Of a stretch of DNA of 64,000 nt, positions 1-7,466 are shown in pieces. Below the pieces are notes generated by a model. That model ran no database searches. It was given only the letters and a program-made list of their open reading frames with translations, and was not told where the DNA came from. The position numbers and the translations under genes are program-made. How positions within the stretch are numbered: position 1 is the first letter of the stretch; each line of letters begins with the position of its first letter. Source of the DNA: Legionella adelaidensis (GTDB taxonomy: Bacteria > Pseudomonadota > Gammaproteobacteria > Legionellales > Legionellaceae); NCBI RefSeq assembly GCF_900637865.1, contig NZ_LR134433.1:248001-312000 (forward strand), in the 5' to 3' direction.

Positions 1-2
1 AG

Positions 3-353
3 TTCAATTTATTAGAATTTGAGGATATGCTGTTTGAAGACAGTCTTTACACAGAAGAAAAGCGCAAAGGAGGGAAAAACTCATATCAGGCATACAAACC
101 ACTCAGGCAAAAGGTAGAAGCCCTTTGTAAAGAAGAGTTATCAAGTAAAGAGTATTTTTCGGCAAACCAATTATGCAACACTATCGCCAGTAGACTGGTG
201 GCGGAGCATTCTGAATTGTTAAGCTCATTTCACCCCTACAACAACTATGAACTCGCAGGTAATGATTGGAAAAGACCCACCTTATATGAGTGGTGTAACA
301 ATCATTTTAAAGCAATAAAATCTAAGTCCAGCTTATCAACATCCGAAAGCTAG
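3..353 (+). CDS. Hypothetical protein, 5' end probably outside the window
   Basis: The first ATG in this frame is at 27, but the frame has no stop back to base 3, so the gene may well begin upstream of the window. The visible part (about 108 residues from the ATG) is charged and soluble, rich in Lys, Ser and Glu, with no membrane segment or signal peptide and no motif I recognise. It lies upstream of the AbiE pair within the mobile element. Function unknown. Confidence 0.5.
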   Translation, partial: FNLLEFEDMLFEDSLYTEEKRKGGKNSYQAYKPLRQKVEALCKEELSSKEYFSANQLCNTIASRLVAEHSELLSSFHPYNNYELAGNDWKRPTLYEWCNNHFKAIKSKSSLSTSES

Positions 354-421
354 GCGATGATAGAAAGACTTCATCAGAACAAAAATCTGTGTTAATTCTC
401 CTCCAATATAACTAAATATGA

Positions 422-438
422 TATACTGTAAGAGTATA
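422..438. promoter_or_regulatory. Candidate AbiEi operator overlapping a -10 box
   Basis: A perfect 6-base inverted repeat, TATACT-GTAAG-AGTATA, lies 17 bases before the abiEi start. Its left arm also resembles a sigma70 -10 box. AbiEi antitoxins are known to repress their own operon by binding inverted repeats upstream of the gene, so this is the obvious operator candidate. The assignment is by position and symmetry only. Confidence 0.4.
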
Positions 439-455
439 AACACAAAAAATAGCCT

Positions 456-1241
456 ATGAAAGCGCTTACTTTTATCAATGAATTACGAAGCCAAGGACGT
501 TTTTCCTTTACCACTGCGGATGCAGAAAAGGCGCTCGCCCTCGAAAAAATCCCCTGTCTAAACGCCTTACATCGTTTGAAGAAAAACAACTTGATAGTCA
601 GTCCGGCAAAGGGATTTTACCTTATTCTACCCCCAGAGTATCAAGTGTATGGCTGTTTGCCAGCTGATATGTTTATCCCTGATTTGATGCGTTATTGGGA
701 TTTGTCCTATTATGTTGGCTTTTTGAGTGCCGCTCAATATTATGGAGCAGCGCATCAGAAACCACAGCGATTTCAGGTAGTCACACTAAAAAATCGCTCA
801 CCTACTCATTGTGGTCGCATACACATTGAATTTATTGCCAAAAAGCAGATAGACAAGCGATTGCTTAAAAAATTTAATACGCTGGCGGGGGTGATTGATG
901 TTGCTACTCCTGAACTACTGGCTGCTGATTTGGTCAGTTCGCCACAACATGCGGCAGGGATCAACAATGTAGCAACTATTTTATCTGATTTAGCTGAAAC
1001 ATTAGATGCCAAAAAATTATTAGAACTAATGCAGATTAATACTGAATTATTCTGGGTACAGCGATTAGGCTGGTTTCTTGAGTTCTTAGGGGTTGAAGAT
1101 CTTGCTAATACGTTATATACCGCTTTGGAGGGGAAAACATTGCATTGGGTGCGCCTCGCGTCCCGTGTACCGTATAACCCCATTGAACGCAATAAAAAAT
1201 GGCATGTGATTGTCAATACTACGGTGGAACCTGACGAATGA
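456..1241 (+). CDS. abiEi: AbiEi-type antitoxin / transcriptional regulator (type IV toxin-antitoxin)
   Basis: This 261-residue protein has an N-terminal winged-helix-like region (about 1-60), with the pattern of a helix pair followed by a 'KGFYLILPPEY' wing. A larger C-terminal domain follows, with the 'YYVGFLSAAQYYGAAHQ' stretch that is characteristic of AbiEi_4-type proteins. In the family the antitoxin represses the operon and counteracts the AbiEii nucleotidyltransferase without forming a stable complex (type IV). The stop overlaps the next gene by four bases (ATGA), so the two are translationally coupled. The promoter side carries a small inverted repeat that could be its operator. The pair probably stabilises the surrounding mobile element or acts in phage abortive infection. 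The family call rests on domain pattern and gene order. Confidence 0.87.
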   Translation: MKALTFINELRSQGRFSFTTADAEKALALEKIPCLNALHRLKKNNLIVSPAKGFYLILPPEYQVYGCLPADMFIPDLMRYWDLSYYVGFLSAAQYYGAAHQKPQRFQVVTLKNRSPTHCGRIHIEFIAKKQIDKRLLKKFNTLAGVIDVATPELLAADLVSSPQHAAGINNVATILSDLAETLDAKKLLELMQINTELFWVQRLGWFLEFLGVEDLANTLYTALEGKTLHWVRLASRVPYNPIERNKKWHVIVNTTVEPDE

Positions 1242-2092
1242 TCCCTCTCGCACAAATTATCCAATGGAGACAAACTGCACCATGGACAGATGATATGCAG
1301 GTAGAACAAGATTTAATTTTATCTCGTGCTATTGTTGAGATTTTTTCTAATCCGTTTTTAGCAGATCAATTAGCATTTCGTGGAGGCACTGCCTTACATA
1401 AGCTATTTTTTTCACCCGCTGCTCGATACAGTGAGGATATCGACTTGGTTAGGACTTCCAAAGGTGGTATTAAAGAAATTATTGATGCGCTAAGAGACTG
1501 TTTAGAGCCATGGCTTGGACAACCCAAAACGCGGCAAACAGGACAAAGCTTCAAACTTTTCTTTTACTTTAATCCAGAAATTTCAGCGTCAAGCAAACAA
1601 AAGATAAAAGTTGAAATCAATATCCATGAAAATTTTTCTATCCTCGATCGTTTAAGTAAGCCCTTTACCGTTAAGTCTGATTGGTTTAATCAGGATGCAG
1701 AGGTTAATACCTTCCAGCTTGAAGAATTGCTTGCTACAAAATTACGCGCGTTATATGAAAGAAAAAAAGGACGTGATGCATTTGATTTATGGTTGGCGAT
1801 CAAAGAACAAGACTTTGATCCGGCAAAAACCATGGCTGTATTTTCTGAATATATGACTCGTGGTAACAAAACAATCACTAAAAAATTATTTGTTAATAAC
1901 TTAGATTTAAAGTTACAAGACTCTGCTTTTCTCGATGATATTGAACCCTTGCTTGCACCTCGATTAAAAAATAATCATTCTCGCCCTTTAGGTTTTATCA
2001 CAGAGGGTGGTCAAGGTATTGCAACGGAAGGATGGAGCTTGTTGGATGCAGTGGAAACGATTAAATATACCCTTATAGACCAGTTAAATTAA
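1238..2092 (+). CDS. abiEii: AbiEii-type nucleotidyltransferase toxin
   Basis: A 284-residue protein with the nucleotidyltransferase signature of the AbiEii (DUF1814) family: GGTALHKL at residues 49-56 followed by SEDIDL at 65-70, which carries the metal-binding acidic pair. A second conserved segment, 'LEELLATKLRALYERKKGRDAFDLW', spans about residues 147-177 (ATG-numbered, approximate) and is the C-terminal helical signature of the family. Family members halt growth by adding nucleotides to RNA, in characterised cases to tRNA acceptor ends. It overlaps its antitoxin gene by four bases. No truncation or missing catalytic residue is seen, so it should be active. It ends just before a block of palindromes that controls the next operon. 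Confidence 0.9.
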   Translation: MIPLAQIIQWRQTAPWTDDMQVEQDLILSRAIVEIFSNPFLADQLAFRGGTALHKLFFSPAARYSEDIDLVRTSKGGIKEIIDALRDCLEPWLGQPKTRQTGQSFKLFFYFNPEISASSKQKIKVEINIHENFSILDRLSKPFTVKSDWFNQDAEVNTFQLEELLATKLRALYERKKGRDAFDLWLAIKEQDFDPAKTMAVFSEYMTRGNKTITKKLFVNNLDLKLQDSAFLDDIEPLLAPRLKNNHSRPLGFITEGGQGIATEGWSLLDAVETIKYTLIDQLN

Positions 2093-2106
2093 AGTTCTAC
2101 AGTTTA

Positions 2107-2125
2107 AGGTCACAATCTGTGACCT
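2107..2125. promoter_or_regulatory. Perfect 8-base inverted repeat (AGGTCACA-atc-TGTGACCT)
   Basis: The arms at 2107-2114 and 2118-2125 are exact complements with a three-base spacer. It lies 15 bases after the abiEii stop. It could be a hairpin at the end of the toxin transcript, although no T-run follows, or a dimeric regulator site. It is the first of three palindromes in the 308-base gap between 2093 and 2400. Confidence 0.45.
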
Positions 2126-2234
2126 CAAGTTTGAAGCAATACGTTATATTTGTTCGCAACTCGCCCTTATAAGCTTGCTCTGCTTTCGAAAAGTAAATCT
2201 AGTAAACCTCTTTATTTTAACGCCTTCTATTGAG

Positions 2235-2249
2235 GTCGAAAATTTCGAC
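2235..2249. promoter_or_regulatory. Palindrome GTCGAAA-a-TTTCGAC
   Basis: A 15-base perfect palindrome with a single central base, lying in the gap between the toxin gene and the recombination cassette. Its compact size fits a dimer-binding operator better than an RNA hairpin. The binding protein is unknown. Confidence 0.4.
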
Positions 2250-2295
2250 TTCAATTGTTCTCATTCCTCTTACAATACCGATACAAGAAGATACC

Positions 2296-2337
2296 ATCAT
2301 GTATGACCACTAGAGGTCATACATGATCTCTAGTGGT
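2296..2337. promoter_or_regulatory. Two overlapping, mutually exclusive inverted repeats upstream of the recombination cassette
   Basis: The first pair has 13-base arms at 2296-2308 and 2315-2327 with a six-base loop. The second has 10-base arms ACCACTAGAG at 2306-2315 and CTCTAGTGGT at 2328-2337. The arms overlap, so in RNA only one hairpin can form at a time, and in DNA they make interleaved operator half-sites. They lie 64 bases before the first start codon of the cassette. The symmetry is read directly from the sequence; a switch or attenuator role is inferred. Confidence 0.5.
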
Positions 2338-2400
2338 TGCTTATATTTTTATCAAAAAACCCATTATCTTGGACTTATACCGTTAAAAATTGTATGAGCC

Positions 2401-2580
2401 ATGTCAAATTTGACCGATTCAATTAAAGAATATTACGAAGATATCTCAGCAGGGGAAGCACAGCTTGCCGCAGATAACTTGGTGAACCTCTTTAAGATTT
2501 TGGAACAAGTAGACGCAAGACTGGCTCAGTCTAAACAACATCATGAGCCTAAAAATGAAGATATCAGAAGTACACATTGA
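2401..2580 (+). CDS. Small conserved-looking protein of the recombination cassette, 59 residues
   Basis: A short frame with ATG at 2401 and TGA at 2578-2580. The product begins MSNLTDSIKEYY and is acidic and likely helical, with a heptad-like run in the middle ('LAADNLVNLFKILEQVDARL'). The next gene starts inside it (2543), giving a 38-base overlap that suggests coupled translation. The Shine-Dalgarno is weak. It has no motif I recognise; its position as the first gene of the cassette, under the palindrome block, suggests a control or accessory role. Confidence 0.5.
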   Translation: MSNLTDSIKEYYEDISAGEAQLAADNLVNLFKILEQVDARLAQSKQHHEPKNEDIRSTH

Positions 2581-2845
2581 GTTCATCAAGCCTCGCGATG
2601 GGTTAATTGGTTTCGCAAGCCTTGTTATTGAAGACAGCTTTTATATTTCCAGTGTTGCTATTCATAAAAAACTAAATGGTGATGGTTATCGGCTGACTTA
2701 CCCCAGTAAAGGCAATTTCACCATATGCCATCCAATCAATAAGACAGTCAGTCAAGAAATAGAAACAGCTATTTTCAGCAAATTAAAAAATGTAATGAAT
2801 AAGGTGAATCAAAATGTTCAAATATTACAATTCCCACCTTGTTAA
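2543..2845 (+). CDS. SpoVG-family protein
   Basis: A 100-residue protein whose N-terminal half fits the SpoVG fold: 'MKISEVHIEFIKPRDG' then an 'ASLVIEDSFYISSVAIHKK' strand pair and 'GYRLTYPSK'. SpoVG proteins in Gram-positive bacteria and spirochaetes bind nucleic acid and modulate gene expression; those on proteobacterial mobile elements are uncharacterised. The start could be ATG 2543 or ATG 2555, the latter matching the usual MKI-type N terminus. It overlaps genes on both sides (2401-2580 and 2814-3341), so the three are surely one operon. The role in element control is inferred. Confidence 0.65.
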   Translation: MSLKMKISEVHIEFIKPRDGLIGFASLVIEDSFYISSVAIHKKLNGDGYRLTYPSKGNFTICHPINKTVSQEIETAIFSKLKNVMNKVNQNVQILQFPPC

Positions 2846-3341
2846 GCAATATCGCTCATATACCGTTGAGCAAATTTGCGACTTGTTCAAAGAGAAAAAG
2901 CTCCATCCTCAAACGGTTAGAGATTGGGTAAAGTCTGATGATCTGGAAACCATTACCAGAAAACCGATCTTGATATATGGTGCGACACTTAAAGATTTCC
3001 TAGAAAAAAGAAATGCCAGCCACAAGAAGCAGCTTGAGTTTAATCAATTCAAATGCCTGAAGTGCCAAGAAATAATTATCCCTCAAAATAACACCATATC
3101 CATGTACAAAAATAAAAATGGCAGCATTAAAGCGGCGGCTACTTGTCCTGCATGCAATAACAAAATAGCTCGCTTCTATAAACAAAATGAGCAAGTGAAA
3201 TTAGAGGGGACCTTCGTTATCAACGAGGCTCAACTGGTGACAATATGTAATCTTTCACCCACCGCCGGCAAGACTCACTTAAATAGCACAGCAAATAATG
3301 GTTCAAGTGAGCCATCTCGAATAATGCAAGATACCTCTTAA
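2814..3341 (+). CDS. Zinc-ribbon protein with N-terminal helix-turn-helix
   Basis: A 175-residue protein. Residues 15-45 ('YTVEQICDLF' followed by 'HPQTVRDWV') look like a MerR/excisionase-style helix-turn-helix. A four-cysteine zinc ribbon follows: C81/C84 and C111/C114. The C-terminal 40 residues are Ser/Thr/Asn-rich and probably disordered. A good Shine-Dalgarno (AAGGTGA) lies before ATG 2814, and the gene overlaps the SpoVG-like gene by 32 bases. Placed directly before two recombinases, it could be a recombination directionality factor or element regulator. That role is inferred; the exact family is not recognised. Confidence 0.65.
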   Translation: MFKYYNSHLVKQYRSYTVEQICDLFKEKKLHPQTVRDWVKSDDLETITRKPILIYGATLKDFLEKRNASHKKQLEFNQFKCLKCQEIIIPQNNTISMYKNKNGSIKAAATCPACNNKIARFYKQNEQVKLEGTFVINEAQLVTICNLSPTAGKTHLNSTANNGSSEPSRIMQDTS

Positions 3342-3393
3342 TGTTCTGCCTCAAAACTCATCGAGCACCATAATTATTATTAGCGGAGTACAT

Positions 3394-4434
3394 ATGAAAA
3401 AGACCAAGTACAACTCACAAAACGAGTTAATAAAAACCAAGTTTTTTGGAATGCTTGAAAACGCCAAAGGACGTGATCCAAAAACAGTGGATTGTTATGT
3501 TAAAGCCATCCATGAGTTTGAGGTTTATTCTAATTTTCTCGATTTCAAAAAATTTAATACCAAGCTAGCAGTGGGCTTCAAAGAATACTTGTCAGATAAG
3601 AAAAACATGCGAACTGGTCAAAATATTTCTAAATCTTATTTGCGGCATTGCACCTCTCAGCTAAGAGAGTTTTTCGAATGGCTAAGCAGACAAAAGGGTT
3701 ATGACCGATATATCCAATATGATGATGTACAATATTTCACTCTTTCTCGAAATAACCGTAACAAAGCTAGAGCTACAAATTATCAGGAGAGTTATACCAT
3801 TGAAGAAATTATCTCGACTATACGTAAGATGCCTTCTGGAACCCCCATTGAAATGAGGAATAAAGCCATTATAAGTCTGGCGCTTCTGACCACTCCAAGA
3901 ATCAGCGCATTACAAACTGCACGTATAGGCTCTATTAAGTATTATAGAGATTTCGATGCATGGGCTTTTGTACAAAATCCAAATTTGGTCGATACAAAAT
4001 TTGCGAAACATATTACAGCTTTCTTTATTGGAAACGTACAGGATTTATACAAGAATGTATTAGATTTTGTTGAATTTCTTAAACTCCAAGGCTTTACTGA
4101 CACATGCCCTCTTTTTCCTAGGATAATATCTAGTTTTACCAAGGAAGGTTTACCATGCTTAGTATTAGAAAAGGATTTTGTTAAGTCCCAGTCCACAATT
4201 AGAGCGATTTTCAAACAGGCATTTCATAATAATGACCTTCCATATCATAAGCCTCATTCATTTAGGCATGCAATCACGCGAAGAATGATGCGAAGTGATC
4301 GCTCCCCCTTGTTAATATCCAATTTAGCTCAAAATTTAGGACATGAGAAAGACCAGGGCGTTATCATTTCATGTTATGGTACTAGCCCTGAACATGACAG
4401 GGCGGGGATTTTAAAGGCATTTGAGCTGGAGTAG
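3394..4434 (+). CDS. Tyrosine site-specific recombinase (integrase family)
   Basis: A 346-residue protein with an N-terminal SAM-like core-binding domain (about 10-110) and a C-terminal catalytic domain. Catalytic residues visible are R169 in 'TPRISALQ', H288 and R291 in 'PHSFRH', H317 in 'LGHE' and the nucleophile Y328 in 'SCYGT'. All are present, so it should be active. It cuts and rejoins DNA through a 3'-phosphotyrosine intermediate. It begins 52 bases after the zinc-ribbon gene behind AGCGGAG, and is followed 26 bases later by the serine recombinase. Which of the two enzymes integrates the element at tRNA-Asn cannot be told from sequence; tyrosine integrases are the usual tRNA users. Confidence 0.92.
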   Translation: MKKTKYNSQNELIKTKFFGMLENAKGRDPKTVDCYVKAIHEFEVYSNFLDFKKFNTKLAVGFKEYLSDKKNMRTGQNISKSYLRHCTSQLREFFEWLSRQKGYDRYIQYDDVQYFTLSRNNRNKARATNYQESYTIEEIISTIRKMPSGTPIEMRNKAIISLALLTTPRISALQTARIGSIKYYRDFDAWAFVQNPNLVDTKFAKHITAFFIGNVQDLYKNVLDFVEFLKLQGFTDTCPLFPRIISSFTKEGLPCLVLEKDFVKSQSTIRAIFKQAFHNNDLPYHKPHSFRHAITRRMMRSDRSPLLISNLAQNLGHEKDQGVIISCYGTSPEHDRAGILKAFELE

Positions 4435-4460
4435 TAGCAATTTTAAAGAGGTAATGAATT

Positions 4461-5960
4461 ATGAAAGCCGTAATATTCGCCAGAGTATCATCAAGAGATC
4501 AAGAAGATGGTCATTCATTGGATGCACAAATTCAATGCTGCTATGAATATGCCATAAAAAAGAATTTTAAGGTCATAGAGCAATTCAAGATTGTCGAAAG
4601 CTCCACCGCGACTGGAAGGCCAGAATTTTCAAAAATGGTCAATTTTGTTAAAGGCCAAAAAGATAAGATTATTGTTCTTTGTTATGGAGTTGACCGGTTG
4701 CAGCGAGATTTTGACGAACAATACATCGAGTTGCAACGGTTAATTAAACAAGGCCGGATCGAGATTCATTATGCGAAAAGTGAATTTATTGAACATAAGG
4801 ATATGGATAGCTCCGATAAATTTAGAAAAAATCTTGATGTGCTGCTTGCTAATGATTACCGAAATAAAATCTCAGACAATGTGAAGCGCAGTGCTAGAAA
4901 AAAGCTGGCTGATGGTACGATCCTTGGCGATTCACCTCTTGGTTACCTCAATAGCAAACGGATGGATAAGAAAAAAGAAAAAGTAAACGTTTATATTGAT
5001 CCGTTGCGTGGAAGCCTTGTTAAAAAAATGTTTGAGGATTATGCCACAGGCATGTATTCAATGAACGAAATACGTTTGAGAATAACCGAGGAAGGACTGA
5101 GAAGTAAAAAAGGATGCCAAATAGGCAAAAGTCAGGTTGAGCAGATTCTACAAAACCCGTTTTACTATGGGTATATGAAATACAATGACATATTGTACAA
5201 ACATGTACACCCAGCGTTAATTTCTAAAGAGCTATACGATGAATGCCAATTGGTCAGGCAGGGCAAAAGAAAAAGTAAGTCTAAACGAACACAAAAGCCC
5301 TTCGTGTTAAAAGGATTATTAAAATGTCATCACTGCGGCTGTGGTTATAGCCCTGAACTAAAGAAGGAAAAATATGTTTACATGCGTCCCACGAAAAGCA
5401 AAGGTGATTGCTCTTACTGCCATCACTTGAGTGAAGAAAAAATATTGATTCAAATAGAGGACGTTTTAAAAGGGATAAAAATACCAGACAATATTTTAGC
5501 CGAACTAAATACCGAGCTTAAGAAAAGCTCCGCTGCTGAGTATGAGCATCAGATTCAAGAAAGCAATAAATTACAAACCCAGTATCAAACCATTCAGACT
5601 CGAATAAAAAGGGCTAGAGAGCTGTTTTTGGATGCTCAAGTCTCAAAAGAAGAATACGATGAGATGATTACAGGCCTACAAGCTGAAAGGCATAATGTAG
5701 AAGTGAGGCTGCAAAGATTAACCGAAGCAGACGATGGGTTTAATAAATCTCTATCAACTATATTTGCATTAGCATCCAAAGCTCATGATTTGTTCAAAAG
5801 TTCGGAACTGGAGGAAAAAAGACGAATTATCACAATATTATTTCCGAACTTGGAAATGAACGCAGGAAAGCTAATGTTTACAACGAGGAAACCGTTTGAT
5901 GTCTTCTTAAATATGCCACATCGACCTAAGTGGCTCCCCGGACAGGACTTGAACCTGTGA
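4461..5960 (+). CDS. Large serine recombinase whose C terminus is encoded by the tRNA-Asn gene
   Basis: A 499-residue protein: resolvase/invertase catalytic domain at about 1-150 with the nucleophile S10 in 'ARVSS', then a recombinase domain, a zinc ribbon (C289/C292 and C317/C320) and a coiled coil at about 360-425. This is the normal layout of large serine recombinases. The last ten or so residues ('WLPGQDLNL') come from the complement of the tRNA-Asn 3' half (5931-5960), so the native stop was replaced when the element inserted, or the gene evolved to end within the attachment site. It follows the tyrosine recombinase by 26 bases with AAAGAGG before the ATG. Two recombinases of different chemistry side by side are unusual. 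Confidence 0.92.
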   Translation: MKAVIFARVSSRDQEDGHSLDAQIQCCYEYAIKKNFKVIEQFKIVESSTATGRPEFSKMVNFVKGQKDKIIVLCYGVDRLQRDFDEQYIELQRLIKQGRIEIHYAKSEFIEHKDMDSSDKFRKNLDVLLANDYRNKISDNVKRSARKKLADGTILGDSPLGYLNSKRMDKKKEKVNVYIDPLRGSLVKKMFEDYATGMYSMNEIRLRITEEGLRSKKGCQIGKSQVEQILQNPFYYGYMKYNDILYKHVHPALISKELYDECQLVRQGKRKSKSKRTQKPFVLKGLLKCHHCGCGYSPELKKEKYVYMRPTKSKGDCSYCHHLSEEKILIQIEDVLKGIKIPDNILAELNTELKKSSAAEYEHQIQESNKLQTQYQTIQTRIKRARELFLDAQVSKEEYDEMITGLQAERHNVEVRLQRLTEADDGFNKSLSTIFALASKAHDLFKSSELEEKRRIITILFPNLEMNAGKLMFTTRKPFDVFLNMPHRPKWLPGQDLNL

Positions 5961-6006
5961 CCTAATGATTAACAGTCATCCGCTCTACCGACTGAGCTAC
6001 CGGGGA
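5931..6006 (-). tRNA. tRNA-Asn (anticodon GTT)
   Basis: Read on the minus strand this 76-base gene folds as a full cloverleaf. The seven-base acceptor stem TCCCCGG pairs with CCGGGGA. The anticodon stem GATGA/TCATT holds loop CTGTTAA, and the T arm is ACAGG-TTCAAGT-CCTGT. It ends in discriminator G and an encoded CCA. The anticodon GTT reads Asn codons. Its 3' half is shared with the end of the serine recombinase gene and is the likely integration site of the element. It lies 62 bases downstream of the aminotransferase gene on the same strand. Confidence 0.96.
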
Positions 6007-6068
6007 ATAGATGGCGAATCTTAAATGGATTCGACCTGTGGGTCAAGAGAATATCAAGATATTATAGA

Positions 6069-7250
6069 TCATTTTTCAATGAATTGTTGCAACCTGTTCA
6101 TCGCATCCTCTAAAACTCCCATGCTTGTTGCAAAAGACAAACGGATGCATCCTTCAGTACCAAAAGCAGAGCCTGGAACGAGAGCTAAACCTTGTTCTTG
6201 CAATAACTTTTCCGAGAACTCCAAATCATTGGCGAAGCCTTTGTGTTCTATGATTTCCTGTACATTAGGAAAAATGTAAAAAGTACCGTCCGCCGGGATT
6301 ACTTCTACTCCTTTCATGGCGTTTAACCTGGTAACTAAATAATTATGGCGCTCGTGAAAAGCATCAACCATGGTTTGAATAATTTCTTGATTGCCATTAA
6401 GCGCGGCCACTGCAGCTTTTTGGGCAATTGAACAGGGATTGGAAGTAGACTGCGATTGAATTGTTTTCATTCCTTCAATTAAATTGGCAGGGCCTCCTGC
6501 ATAACCAATTCGCCATCCCGTCATTGCATACGCTTTAGAAACACCATTGAAAACCATCGTTCTATCGTATAAATCTGGACAAGCATCCAGAATATTTACA
6601 AAAGGTTGCGACCAGATAATATGTTCATACATATCATCTGTCGCAATTAAAATCTGCGGGTATTTCTTTAGAACCTCTCCTAAAGATTTCAGCTCATCAT
6701 AACTATAAGCCACGCCCGATGGGTTAGAAGGACTATTAATAAAAAGCAATTTTGTTTTGGGAGTAATTGCGGCTTCCAATTGTTGCGCATTAATTTTGTA
6801 GCGTTGAGACGGCGTAGTTTCAATAATTACCGGAACGCCTTCTGCTAAAAGAACCATGTCGGGATAAGAAACCCAATAAGGGGCAGGGATAATTACTTCA
6901 TCCCCTTCGTTTAAATAGGCTTGGCAAAGATTATAAATACTTTGTTTTCCCCCTACGGAAACAAGAATTTGATTCAATTCATAGTCTAAACCGTTATCTC
7001 TTTTAAATTTGGCCTGGATTGCTTTTTTTAGATCGGGAATACCATCTACGGGCGTGTATTTTGTAAATCCCGCATCAATAGCAGCAATGGCTGCTTTTTT
7101 AATGTGTTCAGGCGTATCAAAGTCGGGCTCACCTGTACCCAAACTAATAATGTCTCGCCCTTGCGCTTTCATAACTGCGGCTTTTGCTGCTACAGCCAAA
7201 GTAGGAGAAGGTTTAACTTTATTAATACGATTAGCAAGGTGAAACTTCAT
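6069..7250 (-). CDS. aspC: Aspartate aminotransferase, class I (subgroup Ib)
   Basis: A 393-residue fold-type I PLP enzyme. Visible landmarks are 'GTGEPDFDTP' near residue 38, 'SPSNPSG' near 173, the PLP lysine K239 in 'GVSKAYAMTG' and the substrate-binding arginine in 'CIRLSFA' near the C terminus. It transfers the amino group between aspartate and 2-oxoglutarate in the cytoplasm; subgroup Ib enzymes may also act on prephenate. The length is normal and the start ATG at 7250 has an AGGAG-type site before it on the minus strand. It is the last protein gene before tRNA-Asn and is transcribed away from uvrB. Symbol aspC/aatA is by family, not by strain-specific evidence. Confidence 0.93.
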   Translation of the reverse strand: MKFHLANRINKVKPSPTLAVAAKAAVMKAQGRDIISLGTGEPDFDTPEHIKKAAIAAIDAGFTKYTPVDGIPDLKKAIQAKFKRDNGLDYELNQILVSVGGKQSIYNLCQAYLNEGDEVIIPAPYWVSYPDMVLLAEGVPVIIETTPSQRYKINAQQLEAAITPKTKLLFINSPSNPSGVAYSYDELKSLGEVLKKYPQILIATDDMYEHIIWSQPFVNILDACPDLYDRTMVFNGVSKAYAMTGWRIGYAGGPANLIEGMKTIQSQSTSNPCSIAQKAAVAALNGNQEIIQTMVDAFHERHNYLVTRLNAMKGVEVIPADGTFYIFPNVQEIIEHKGFANDLEFSEKLLQEQGLALVPGSAFGTEGCIRLSFATSMGVLEDAMNRLQQFIEK

Positions 7251-7293
7251 TTTTACTCCTGATTAATATTGTAGGCTTCCGGCTTCTAGATTT

Positions 7294-7320
7294 CCTTGAT
7301 TACGCTTTGCTGCATCAAGG
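7294..7320. repeat. Short dispersed repeat CCTTGAT...ATCAAGG
   Basis: The arms CCTTGAT (7294-7300) and ATCAAGG (7314-7320) flank a 13-base middle. On the minus strand it reads CCTTGATGCAG, then CAAAGCG, then TAATCAAGG. A related copy without the CAAAGCG is at 41982-42001, so this is a dispersed element and not a local operator. Confidence 0.5.
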
Positions 7321-7334
7321 ATACGTCCTACTGA

Positions 7335-7406
7335 GTAGGTTGGTGCCAAAGGCTCAACATTCGATGTTTATGCAAATTTGTAATGTTGGGCCTTTGGCAC
7401 CTACAT
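7335..7406. repeat. Dispersed palindromic repeat, copy 1 (GTAGGTTGG family)
   Basis: A 72-base imperfect palindrome. The left arm GTAGGTTGGTGCCAAAGG continues to CTCAACAT, and the right arm is ATGTTGGGCCTTTGG then CACCTAC. The right arm lacks the TTGG/CCAA step of the left arm. The loop is about 20 bases. Related copies are at 52425 and 62161. It sits between divergently transcribed aspC and uvrB, inside a 216-base gap that must also hold both promoters. Confidence 0.75.
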
Positions 7407-7466
7407 TTTACTTGATTATATCCTTTTAAATCCCCTTTTCCAGCCAAACGTGATATAGTTTATATT

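Larger units (their letters stand above)
1..5960. mobile_element. Right-hand end of an integrative element inserted at tRNA-Asn
   Basis: Two site-specific recombinase genes sit directly against the 3' end of a tRNA-Asn gene, and the genes before them (toxin-antitoxin pair, SpoVG-like and zinc-ribbon proteins, palindrome block) are typical cargo and control genes of integrative elements. The last recombinase gene ends inside the tRNA gene, so the element/chromosome junction probably lies within 5931-5960. The left end and the second attachment copy lie outside the window. No conjugation or phage structural genes are visible in this part, so whether it is an ICE, a genomic island or a prophage remnant is open. 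Confidence 0.65.

Noticed and set aside
806-1309. Open frame on the minus strand under abiEi
   Set aside because: It is a shadow of the AbiEi gene, has no ribosome site and encodes no recognisable protein.
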